A stretch of DNA of 53,530 nucleotides from Limisphaerales bacterium (GTDB lineage Bacteria > Verrucomicrobiota > Verrucomicrobiia > Limisphaerales > SXTU01), in assembly GCA_009773355.1 (NCBI GenBank), contig WRPG01000030.1, positions 65,182 through 118,711 of the forward strand, written 5' to 3'. Positions 46,921 to 53,530 of the stretch are shown piece by piece. Every line of letters begins with the position of its first letter. Positions within the stretch are counted from its first letter, which is position 1. The position numbers and the translations under genes were made by a program. The notes under the pieces are model-generated. The model had not been told where the DNA came from. It did not search any database and saw only the letters and a program-made list of their open reading frames with translations.

Positions 46921-47691
46921 ATGAGCATCCTTGTCATTCCGTGCTTCATCCGAGCCCAGTCGGATCTGGATTGCCTCCACCGGCTGCTCGACAGCGTGCG
47001 GGGCCAGTCGAAGCCATTTGAGAAGGTTTACTTGGTGGATGATGCGAGTCCGCTGAAATATGAGGTCGGTCGCCACGCGGTGGAGCATCTTGTTCTCGAC
47101 AAGAACGGCGGCCCGGCCTGCGCGAGGAACATCGCAATCAGCAGGGCCTTGCAGGATAAGGCAGAGCACATCTTGTTCACCGACCACGACTGCATTCTTG
47201 ATACGGATTGGAACGCGGAGATGACAGCATTCTTGAGCCGGACGGAGTTCGCGGCAGTCGGCGGCATGACTTACTCTTGGGGCAAGACCCTGCTGGATTA
47301 CTATCACGACATCAACGGCACCCTCGCCGGCAAATGGCTGCTACCTGACAGGAAGGAGCTCTGGTATATGCCATCGCTAAACTTTGGCATGAAGGCTTTC
47401 GCCGCCGAGCAATTTCCGTTCGATGAGCGGTTTCCCAGCGCCGCCGGCGAAGACGTCGACCTCTGCCTGCGCCTTCGCAGCAAATACAAGATTGGTTTCT
47501 GCCCAACCGCGAAGCTCTGGCACGATTACGGATACAAGAGCACCATCACGGGTTTTGCACGGTTCGTGCGACTGTTCAAAAAATACAAGAGCTCAAGTGC
47601 AACTCTTTACGAAGGGCACACCGTGCTGATGTGGGACTCCTCTGAATCCATCTACGAGGGAAACAATCATGAGCCTCGTCTACAGGTTTAA
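46921..47691 (+). CDS. GT2-type glycosyltransferase of the low-GC cluster
   Basis: 256 residues. GT-A fold: ILVIPCFIRAQSDLDCLHRL (residues 3-22), VYLVDDASPLKYEV, NGGPACARNIAI, the DxD-like TDHDCILDTDW, MPSLNFGMKAFAAEQFPFD and AAGEDVDLCLRLR (ED..L acceptor/catalytic block), then HDYGYKSTITGFARFVRLFKKY. Start ATG 46921; its last 23 bases overlap the radical SAM gene. Together with the following genes it has visibly lower G+C than the flanks. Confidence 0.86.
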   Translation: MSILVIPCFIRAQSDLDCLHRLLDSVRGQSKPFEKVYLVDDASPLKYEVGRHAVEHLVLDKNGGPACARNIAISRALQDKAEHILFTDHDCILDTDWNAEMTAFLSRTEFAAVGGMTYSWGKTLLDYYHDINGTLAGKWLLPDRKELWYMPSLNFGMKAFAAEQFPFDERFPSAAGEDVDLCLRLRSKYKIGFCPTAKLWHDYGYKSTITGFARFVRLFKKYKSSSATLYEGHTVLMWDSSESIYEGNNHEPRLQV

Positions 47692-48691
47692 GGCCAATCA
47701 GCCAAACTTCACCCATGTGCTCCAGGATTTTGTTGGGGAAGTCCTGCCCTTCGCTAAACGGGTGAACAACCCGCTCCTCGTCGCCCCGATGGTGCTACTC
47801 AAATCAATCGAGTGGAGCATCTATCGCTGGCACAAGACGCCGATCCGCAGGTTCTACGGGATCAAGAGCAACGAACTGCTCTACATGATCACCAACGCCT
47901 GCAACGACCGCTGCCCCAAATGCGGCATTTGGGAGCGGCCAGAACCCAAGAGCCAGCATTTGATGATTGGCCACTTCATCAACTGCCTGAAGCGGCTCCA
48001 CCACAACCTGTATCAGGTGACCCTGACCGGTGGTGAGCCCCTGCTGTTCAAGCGGGACATCGTGCTCATCGCCGAAGAGGCTCGGAAACTCGGGGTGCCG
48101 ATGGTGACCGTTACCAATGCGCGGTTGCTGGATGAGGCATTCCTCACACGCTACAAGGAACTGGGCCACGTCTTGGTCATCTCGATTGATTCAGTCGAGA
48201 GGAGCAAGTGGAACGAGTTCAGGGGCACCCCGAGCTTCGACATCGTCATGCCGAAGATTTTGCTCGCGAAGAAGATGCTGGGCGACCAACTGCGTATCCA
48301 ATCCGTGCTTTCCAAGGAGTCAGAGCAGGAAATCCCGAAGGTCGCCGAGTGGTGTCGCCAGCAGGGGTTGCAGCACAATGTCCAACTGTATCAGGACTTC
48401 GGGGCCTACAACTGGAGCAACGCGATCACTCAGAAGGAGATGGTGGACGACGGGACTCCCTGCGCGGCGAGGAAGAACATCTGCATCTATCCAAACGGCG
48501 ATGTGGTGAAATGCTTCGACCATCGGCGAATCCCGCTCGCCAAAGAGCCCCTTGGCAACATCGCCAAGCAGGACATCATTGAGATCCTCTGCACCAAGCG
48601 CTCAACGGAAGTCTCCAAGATCATGAAAACGTGCAACTTCCCGTGCAAGCACATGTCCTGCAACAAGCCTCAGGCGCTCCTGTTCCGATGA
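47669..48691 (+). CDS. Radical SAM enzyme with SPASM-like C terminus
   Basis: 340 residues. SAM cluster ITNACNDRCPKCGIW (CX3CX2C, Cys 78, 82, 85), QVTLTGGEPLLFKRDI (GGEP), VISIDSVERSKW, and C-terminal cysteines GTPCAARKNICIYPNGDVVKCFDHR and CNFPCKHMSC, which look like an auxiliary-cluster binding region. The N-terminal 70 residues are basic and aromatic, possibly membrane-associated (VAPMVLLKSIEWSIYRW). Overlaps GT2 upstream (23 bases) and the P-loop gene downstream (ATGA). A preceding GAGGGAAAC may serve as a Shine-Dalgarno sequence, unusual in this window. Substrate unknown. Confidence 0.87.
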   Translation: MSLVYRFKANQPNFTHVLQDFVGEVLPFAKRVNNPLLVAPMVLLKSIEWSIYRWHKTPIRRFYGIKSNELLYMITNACNDRCPKCGIWERPEPKSQHLMIGHFINCLKRLHHNLYQVTLTGGEPLLFKRDIVLIAEEARKLGVPMVTVTNARLLDEAFLTRYKELGHVLVISIDSVERSKWNEFRGTPSFDIVMPKILLAKKMLGDQLRIQSVLSKESEQEIPKVAEWCRQQGLQHNVQLYQDFGAYNWSNAITQKEMVDDGTPCAARKNICIYPNGDVVKCFDHRRIPLAKEPLGNIAKQDIIEILCTKRSTEVSKIMKTCNFPCKHMSCNKPQALLFR

Positions 48692-49212
48692 TGGTGGCCG
48701 CCACAGACATCATCATCATCCGCGGTGCACCAGGGGTGGGAAAGTCCCAGGCAGCCAAGTGCTTGGAGTCGTTTTTCCCCGATGGTGTCAAGATCGAGGT
48801 GGATATTTTGCGAAAGTTCGTGATCTCCGTGGATTGGAAAAACCAGCAGGAGCACAAGAATCTGCTGTCGGTTGCCGCTAGACTAGCACGCGAATATCGC
48901 ACGTTGGGGTTCGCTCCTGTGATTGTCGTCGACACTTTTAGCGGCGATAAGGTGAACGGGTTCCTTGAGGTGCTCCGGGATATGGGCGGCGATCTCAAGA
49001 TCAGGCAGTTTGCCCTCTACGTCTCCGAGGAAGTCTTGAAGGAGCGGCTCGGAAGGCGCTCAAGCGATGAGTTCAAAGATCTCGCAATTTCTCAGAAGCT
49101 TAACGCTGATGTCCTCAAGGGTTTGCCCGATGGGGCATGCCGAATAGACACCAGCCAGCTTACTCCCAAAGGGACGGCGGAAAAAATGGCCAGTCTTTTG
49201 AGCAGCTTTTGA
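48688..49212 (+). CDS. Small P-loop kinase-like ATPase
   Basis: 174 residues. N-terminal Walker A IIIIRGAPGVGKSQAAKCL (GAPGVGKS, 13-20), followed by VDILRKFVISVDW (an Asp-Leu-Arg segment typical of AAA_33/zeta-type small-molecule kinases), VIVVDTFSGDKVNGFL (Walker B-like Asp), LYVSEEVLKERLGRR (lid arginines) and a short tail. Start ATG overlaps the stop of the radical SAM gene as ATGA. Likely phosphorylates a small molecule or sugar connected with the GT2/radical SAM product. G+C of sampled lines is about 45-55% against about 70% in the next gene. Confidence 0.8.
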   Translation: MMVAATDIIIIRGAPGVGKSQAAKCLESFFPDGVKIEVDILRKFVISVDWKNQQEHKNLLSVAARLAREYRTLGFAPVIVVDTFSGDKVNGFLEVLRDMGGDLKIRQFALYVSEEVLKERLGRRSSDEFKDLAISQKLNADVLKGLPDGACRIDTSQLTPKGTAEKMASLLSSF

Positions 49213-49241
49213 GTCTCGCTCAATTGAGCTTGGTCTCAAGA

Positions 49242-50156
49242 TCAGCTCGCCGCTTCAATCATCCGGTCGAACAGCCGGTCCACTTCGCGCGTGGTTTCGG
49301 TGTCCAGCCGGAAGCCGACGGGGCCGCGGACGAGGGTGTTTTGGAAGATGCCCTGGCGGGCGAGCAGGTGCTTCTCCACGGCGAGGAAGGCGTCGAGGCT
49401 GGTCTGCATCGAGATGAGCGCGGCGAGCGGGCCGTGGATGCGGTCGGCGCGCGCGGTGTCGCTGGCGGCGAGTGCGTGCCACAGCGGGACGAGGCCGCGG
49501 ATGAGGTCCGCGCCCGGCATGGTGCCGACGATGCCGCGCCGGAAGGAGTCCACGAGCGCGATGCCGCCGGTGCCCTCGAAGACCCGCGCGCGTCCGCCCG
49601 TGGCGTCGCGCAGCTCGGAGAGCTTCGGGCCGATGGGGCTGGCCTCGGGCTTGTAAAGCACGCGGTCGGGGCCGAACTCGTCGAGCAGCCGCGCCTGCAT
49701 GGCGATGGGCATGGGCTTGCCGACGTAGCCACTGGCGTCCTGCACGATGACGGGGATGCGGATGGCCTCGATGATGCGCCGGTAGTAGGCGAGGAGTTCG
49801 CCCTCGCCGATGCCCACGGACACGGGCGGAATGGCCATCACCGCGTCCGCCCCGACGGACTCAGCGTGCCGCGCGTAACGCTCGGCGACTTTGCTCGACT
49901 CCGCGCCAACGCTGATGACTACGACTCCTCGCGCGCGGCCGAACTTGCACGCGGCGGCGGCGAGTTCCTCACGCTCTTCGCTGCTGAGCCGCAGCGTCTC
50001 GGACACCATCGCCATCACGATGCCGTGCGCGCCGCAGTCGTGGAGCCAGGCGATTTCGCGTTCGAGCGTGGCGTGATCGATGGTTTCGTCAGGATGCCAG
50101 GGCGTCTGGAAGACCGGCAGGACGCCGCGCAGTTCGCGTGTGGTGGTGGAACTCAT
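49242..50156 (-). CDS. DapA-superfamily aldolase/lyase (DHDPS family)
   Basis: 304 residues. Class I aldolase TIM barrel: LRGVLPVFQTPWHPDETIDH (opening), DCGAHGIVMAMVSETLRLS, ARGVVVISVGAES, ADAVMAIPPVSV, IPVIVQDASGYVGKPM, VLYKPEASPIGPKL (the Schiff-base Lys in YKPE), FEGTGGIALVDSF and GTMPGADLIRGLV. Members cleave or condense 2-keto sugar acids. Start ATG 50156; the short extension to 50195 is discounted. Divergent from the second DUF1501 gene. It may serve the sugar-acid pathway suggested by the dehydratase, though it is 7 kb away. Confidence 0.87.
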   Translation of the reverse strand: MSSTTTRELRGVLPVFQTPWHPDETIDHATLEREIAWLHDCGAHGIVMAMVSETLRLSSEEREELAAAACKFGRARGVVVISVGAESSKVAERYARHAESVGADAVMAIPPVSVGIGEGELLAYYRRIIEAIRIPVIVQDASGYVGKPMPIAMQARLLDEFGPDRVLYKPEASPIGPKLSELRDATGGRARVFEGTGGIALVDSFRRGIVGTMPGADLIRGLVPLWHALAASDTARADRIHGPLAALISMQTSLDAFLAVEKHLLARQGIFQNTLVRGPVGFRLDTETTREVDRLFDRMIEAAS

Positions 50157-50235
50157 GAGTCGCGGGAGTTGTAACCGCAGGAGTGGTGAAGGCAAGCGCC
50201 CGCGCGACGAATGTTGCGGAGAACACGGAAGTGCG

Positions 50236-50265
50236 TTGCCGCGTCCAACGTCGGCTTGCTATGTT
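50236..50265 (+). promoter_or_regulatory. Promoter of the second DUF1501 gene, short leader
   Basis: TTGCCG 50236-50241 and TATGTT 50260-50265, 18-base spacer; ATG 50273 follows after 7 bases. The in-frame ATG at 50261 lies inside the -10 box, which supports 50273 as the start. Confidence 0.45.
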
Positions 50266-50272
50266 TCCTGCC

Positions 50273-51682
50273 ATGAACACCTCGCCCCTCGCGTTCAACC
50301 GTCGCGACTTCCTCGCGCGCTGCGGCATGGGCATGGGCACGGTGGGCCTCGCGGGCTTGCTGCCGTCGGCGAGCGCGGCGGAGTCGGTCAGTCCGCTCGC
50401 GCCGAAGGCTCCGCACTTCCCCGGTCGGGCCAAGCGCGTCATCCACTTCTTCCTCAACGGCGGGCCGTCCCATGTGGACACGTTCGACCCCAAGCCCGCG
50501 CTCGCCAAATACGCCGGCCAGCAGTTGCCCAACGAAAACCTCCGCACCGAGCGCAAGACCGGCGCGGCGTTTCCCTCGCCCTTCAAGTTCCAGCCCTACG
50601 GCCAGAGCGGCCTCGAAATCAGCGAGGTCTTTGCGAAGACGGCGCAGTTCGCCGACGACATCGCGGTGGTGCGCTCGATGTATGCGCAGGTGCCCAACCA
50701 CGAGCCGTCGCTGATGCTGATGAACTGCGGCGACTCCGTGCAGGCGCGGCCCAGCTTCGGCTCGTGGCTGCTCTACGGCCTCGGCTCGGAGAACCAGAAC
50801 CTGCCCGGCTTCATCGCGATGAGTCCCGGCGGCTATCCCATCAAGGACACGCAGAACTGGCAGAACGGCTTCCTGCCCGGCGTGTATCAGGGGACGTTCA
50901 TTGACCCGCAGCACACGCAGATAGACAAGCTCATCGAGAACATCCGCAGCCCGCACGCGACCGCCGAGATGCAGCAGCGGCAACTCGGTTTGCTCCGGCA
51001 GTTGAACGCCGAGCATCAGGCCGCGCGCGCGACGGACTCGCGGCTCGACGCGCGCATCCAGTCCTTTGAACTCGCCTTCCGCATGCAGATGGAGGCGAGC
51101 GATGCGTTTGACCTGAGCAAGGAACCCGAGCATCTCCGGTCGCTCTACGGCGAGCACGTCCACGGGCGGCAGACGCTCATCGCGCGGCGGCTGCTGGAGC
51201 GCGGCGTGCGCTTCGTGCAGCTCTGGCACGGCGCGGGCCAGCCGTGGGACAACCACGACAACATCGAGGGCAACGTCCGCAAGCTCGCCGCGCAGATTGA
51301 CCAGCCCATCGCCGCGCTCATCGCGGACCTCAAGCAGCGCGGGATGTTCGAGGACACGCTCATTCTCTGGGGCGGCGAGTTTGGCCGCACGCCCACGGTG
51401 GAGCTGACCGATGCGGGCAAGTCCAAGCTGGGCCGCGACCACAACCACTACGGTTTCAGCGTGTGGATGGCCGGCGGCGGCATCCGGGGCGGCACCGTCC
51501 ACGGCGCGACGGACGAGTTCGGCTTCAAGGCCGTGCAAGACCGCACGTCCGTCCATGACCTACACGCGACGCTCCTCGACCGCCTCGGCTTCGACCACGA
51601 GCGCCTGACCTATCGCTACGCCGGCCGGGACTTCCGGCTGACGGATGTGCATGGGCACGTGCTGCGGGATATCGTGGCTTAA
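50273..51682 (+). CDS. DUF1501 family secreted protein (second copy), Tat leader
   Basis: 469 residues. Tat leader FNRRDFLARCGMGMGTVGLAG, then the DUF1501 core with HFFLNGGPSHVDTFDPKP, HEPSLMLMNCGD, LPGFIAMSPGGYPIK, LWGGEFGRTPTVE, GRDHNHYGFSVWMAGGG and a C terminus FDHERLTYRYAGRDFRLTD. It is clearly paralogous to the gene at 8397-9845 along its whole length. The usual DUF1549/1553 partner is missing here too. Function unknown; the fold is that of alkaline phosphatase/sulfatase enzymes. Confidence 0.9.
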   Translation: MNTSPLAFNRRDFLARCGMGMGTVGLAGLLPSASAAESVSPLAPKAPHFPGRAKRVIHFFLNGGPSHVDTFDPKPALAKYAGQQLPNENLRTERKTGAAFPSPFKFQPYGQSGLEISEVFAKTAQFADDIAVVRSMYAQVPNHEPSLMLMNCGDSVQARPSFGSWLLYGLGSENQNLPGFIAMSPGGYPIKDTQNWQNGFLPGVYQGTFIDPQHTQIDKLIENIRSPHATAEMQQRQLGLLRQLNAEHQAARATDSRLDARIQSFELAFRMQMEASDAFDLSKEPEHLRSLYGEHVHGRQTLIARRLLERGVRFVQLWHGAGQPWDNHDNIEGNVRKLAAQIDQPIAALIADLKQRGMFEDTLILWGGEFGRTPTVELTDAGKSKLGRDHNHYGFSVWMAGGGIRGGTVHGATDEFGFKAVQDRTSVHDLHATLLDRLGFDHERLTYRYAGRDFRLTDVHGHVLRDIVA

Positions 51683-51697
51683 TCAACGGAAACCGAC

Positions 51698-52060
51698 ATG
51701 CAAGGCTGGTATTCCGTCCGTAGTGTGTTTCGGAGTGACCGCACCGAAGACGGACAACCACGCCGCAGTTTCGAGGAGCGCGTGGTGCTCTTCCGCGCAG
51801 CCAGTTTCGAGGACGCGCTGGCCAAGGGCGAGGTGGAGGCCAAATGCTACAGTGCCCATGCTGCCGATTCCCCGCATTACCACATGCTCGACCACTTGGT
51901 CGCCTACTACATCCACAGCGATGAGGTCTTGTGCGATGGCGACGAAGTGTGGTCTTGCTTCCGCGACATGGACACCAGTGACGAGCTGTTTCTGAAGAAG
52001 ATTTTCGAGGACGAGAATGAAAGCCTAACGAATGTTTGGCGGCAGAAACCAGAAGCCTGA
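51698..52060 (+). CDS. DUF4288-like small protein
   Basis: 120 residues. Pattern WYSVRSVFRSDR near the start, then FEERVVLFRAASFEDALAKGEVEAKCYSA, which fits DUF4288 (an Arg/Glu-rich strand plus helix where E-x2-A spacing recurs), and a charged C terminus EIFEDEN-like. No function is known for the family. It starts 15 bases after the DUF1501 stop and ends shortly before a repeat element, so it may be cotranscribed with DUF1501. Base composition is less GC-rich than its neighbours. Confidence 0.65.
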   Translation: MQGWYSVRSVFRSDRTEDGQPRRSFEERVVLFRAASFEDALAKGEVEAKCYSAHAADSPHYHMLDHLVAYYIHSDEVLCDGDEVWSCFRDMDTSDELFLKKIFEDENESLTNVWRQKPEA

Positions 52061-52067
52061 ACCCGGC

Positions 52068-52154
52068 TTGGTAGGTAGGGCGAGTCTGTCCCCAGCGCGC
52101 CGCCAGACCGTCCGCACGCCCAACCGGCGCGGTGAGGACACCGCACCCTACCAA
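52068..52154. repeat. Inverted-repeat element with TTGGTAGG/CCTACCAA ends
   Basis: TTGGTAGG at 52068-52075 (followed by TAGGGCG) faces CGCACCCTACCAA at 52142-52154. Inside, GTCTGTCCCCAGCGCGCC on the left pairs loosely with GGCGCGGTGAGGACACC on the right. It shares the GGTAGGG edge motif with the element at 36087-36236 but has a different core. Confidence 0.6.
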
Positions 52155-52207
52155 TTTCAAGTTTACGCGCCCGTTCCTGCTTCTGTTGATTCCGACAGAT
52201 TCCCACC

Positions 52208-52236
52208 TTGGACAGCCGCCGCTGGCTTGCTACGCT
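52208..52236 (+). promoter_or_regulatory. Promoter of the DUF1080 gene, short leader
   Basis: TTGGAC 52208-52213 and TACGCT 52231-52236, 17-base spacer; ATG 52243 follows after 6 bases. Confidence 0.4.
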
Positions 52237-52242
52237 CCGACC

Positions 52243-53394
52243 ATGAAACGCCTCCTCTCTCTCGCGCTCACCGCGCTGGCCCTCCCGCTCCTCGCCGCTG
52301 ACTCCGACGGCTTCGTCTCCATGTTCAACGGCCGTGACCTCACCGGCTGGACGAACATCAACTGCGCGCCCGAGACCTGGACCGTGAAGGACGGCAACAT
52401 CCATTGCACCGGCCGGCCCGTCGGTGCGCTGCGCACGTTGCGGCACTACGAGAACTTCATCATGGAGGTCGAGTGGCGGCACCTCAGCAGCGGCGGCAAC
52501 TCCGGCGTGTTCATGTGGGGCACGCCCATCAGCGCGCCCGGCGTGCCCTTCCTGCGCGGCATCGAGGTGCAGGTGCTCGACCACGGCTACGCCACCAACT
52601 ACGAGAAGCAGAACGGCAAGAAGTCCGACTGGTTCACCACGCACGGCGATGTCTTCCCCATCCACGGCGCGAAGATGATTCCGCTGGGCAAGCATCGCGG
52701 CGACCGCAGTTTCCCCAGCGAGGACCGCAGCAAGCCCTCGCCCGAGTGGAACCACTATCGCATCGTCTGCACCAACGGCTCCCTCCGCCTGCACGTCAAC
52801 GGCAAGGAAGTCTCCGGCGGCGACGAGTGCAATTATCGCAAAGGCTACCTCGCCCTCGAAAGCGAGGGCGCGCCCGTCGAGTTCCGCAACCTCCGCATCA
52901 AGGAGCTTCCCTCCAGCAATCCCGCGCCCGAACTCGTCGCGCCCCTCGACCCCGGCTGGGCTCCGCTCTACACCGGCACGGACCTGCGCGGCTGGAAGAG
53001 CGCCGGCGACGCCAAGTCCCGCTGGCAGCCCAGCGGCTGGCGGCTCGTGCTGAAGGAAGGTGCCGACGCTGCGAAGCAAACTCTCTGGACTCAGGCCGAG
53101 TTCGGCGACGTGGAATTTCTCATGGACATCCGTGCCGGCAAGAACGCCGCTGGCACCGCCACCCCGACGCTGCTCGTGCGCGGTCGCGATGGCAAAGGCG
53201 CCGAGATCAAGCCCGGCATCGAGGCTGGCAAGGGCGGACGCGTCCGAGTGCAGGTGAAAGGGACCGAAGCTGTCGTCTTCCTCAACGACAAGGAAACTTC
53301 GCGCGTCACCGTGCCCGCCGGTCGGGGCGCGCTGGGCCTCAAGGACACCGGGGCCGGCATGGACTTCGGAAATGTCCATGTGCGAAAGCTCTGA
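52243..53394 (+). CDS. DUF1080 family secreted protein (3-keto-glycoside hydrolase-like), two tandem domains
   Basis: 383 residues with signal peptide MKRLLSLALTALALPLLAAD. The first DUF1080 domain begins DGFVSMFNGRDLTGWTNIN and shows FIMEVEWRHLSSGGNSGVFM, GIEVQVLDHGY, WNHYRIVCTNGSLRLHVNGK and YLALESEGAPVEFRNLRIKE. A second copy follows: LYTGTDLRGWKSAGDAKSRW, EFLMDIRAGKNAAGTATPTL, RVRVQVKGTEAVVFLNDKET. DUF1080 domains are laminin-G-like lectin/hydrolase folds, and some members cleave 3-keto-disaccharides. The tandem arrangement suggests binding plus catalysis. Confidence 0.9.
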   Translation: MKRLLSLALTALALPLLAADSDGFVSMFNGRDLTGWTNINCAPETWTVKDGNIHCTGRPVGALRTLRHYENFIMEVEWRHLSSGGNSGVFMWGTPISAPGVPFLRGIEVQVLDHGYATNYEKQNGKKSDWFTTHGDVFPIHGAKMIPLGKHRGDRSFPSEDRSKPSPEWNHYRIVCTNGSLRLHVNGKEVSGGDECNYRKGYLALESEGAPVEFRNLRIKELPSSNPAPELVAPLDPGWAPLYTGTDLRGWKSAGDAKSRWQPSGWRLVLKEGADAAKQTLWTQAEFGDVEFLMDIRAGKNAAGTATPTLLVRGRDGKGAEIKPGIEAGKGGRVRVQVKGTEAVVFLNDKETSRVTVPAGRGALGLKDTGAGMDFGNVHVRKL

Positions 53395-53447
53395 GCGCCT
53401 CCGCGGCCAGCATGGCGGGGCCATCAAAAGCTGTCAAAACTCTTTAG

Positions 53448-53486
53448 AAATGTCCCCTGTTTAACTCACGAGAGAATGTCCCCTGT
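53448..53486. repeat. Direct repeat AATGTCCCCTGT, possible insertion-sequence end
   Basis: AAATGTCCCCTGT at 53448-53460 and GAATGTCCCCTGT at 53474-53486 are spaced 26 bases apart. Repeated AATGTCCCC motifs are what I recall at ends of IS21/IS481-like elements, and 53487-53530 continues past it without a visible gene. The element body would lie beyond the window, so this is tentative. Confidence 0.4.
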
Positions 53487-53530
53487 GTTGTTGGTTGTCC
53501 GTTTCCCCGGCTGGGGGTGCGGGACGCAGG

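Overview
The window is about 53.5 kb of GC-rich bacterial chromosome. By hand counts of single lines, most genes run near 65-70% G+C and a few islands fall to about 50-58%. Gene content points to Verrucomicrobiota, most likely the subdivision 3 / Limisphaerales-Pedosphaera type. The indicators are two DUF1501 secreted proteins, a DUF1080 protein, Gfo/Idh/MocA oxidoreductases and a sugar isomerase with twin-arginine leaders, a DUF6268-type outer-membrane protein, LpxA (so a Gram-negative envelope), and intergenic spacers rich in palindromic repeats. The assignment is from gene content, not a search. No rRNA, tRNA or CRISPR array was seen.

Layout. (1) 1-8416 is a surface-polysaccharide locus: end of an unidentified gene, two FkbM methyltransferases, a flippase, three glycosyltransferases (two GT4-like, one GT9) and an O-antigen ligase/polymerase. 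(2) 8397-17967 carries DUF1501, DUF167, purK-purE, an outer-membrane barrel, NAD-dependent DNA ligase, and a divergent sugar isomerase / oxidoreductase pair. (3) 18023-29682 holds a secreted metallo-beta-lactamase-fold protein, an SGNH hydrolase, glycerol kinase, lpxA, radC, hflX, a secretin-like membrane protein, a TIGR04283 glycosyltransferase, dus and an MFS transporter. (4) 29720-36083 holds an oxidoreductase, a UPF0114 protein, and a redox trio (HdrA N-terminal-like protein, 2x[4Fe-4S] ferredoxin, radical SAM enzyme) into which an OLD-like ATPase/TOPRIM gene of lower GC is inserted. (5) 36319-46092 holds hydrolases, a SirB1/transglutaminase-like protein, an all-alpha NTP pyrophosphatase, a sulfite-oxidase-type molybdoprotein, and a coupled catabolic operon (amidohydrolase, MFS, ceramidase-like, enolase superfamily). 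(6) 46210-49212 is a compact five-gene run: a VapBC-like pair followed by GT2, radical SAM and P-loop kinase genes of clearly lower GC. (7) 49242-53394 holds a DHDPS-family enzyme, DUF1501, a DUF4288-like protein and DUF1080. The last 80 bases carry a direct repeat that resembles the end of an insertion sequence.

The most unusual content lies between and inside genes. Seven loci carry short degenerate tandem words (6, 7 or 9 bases), five of them as facing arms of an inverted repeat. A second class is composite multi-hairpin elements with terminal inverted repeats. One sequence family of that class lies within two neighbouring coding sequences without breaking the frame. Several stop codons fall inside repeats. 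Many genes have a TTGnnn / YAnnnT promoter whose -10 box ends only 6-11 bases before the start codon, which suggests leaderless or nearly leaderless transcripts. The best candidates for undescribed systems are the HdrA-N/ferredoxin/radical-SAM trio and the GT2/radical-SAM/kinase cluster.
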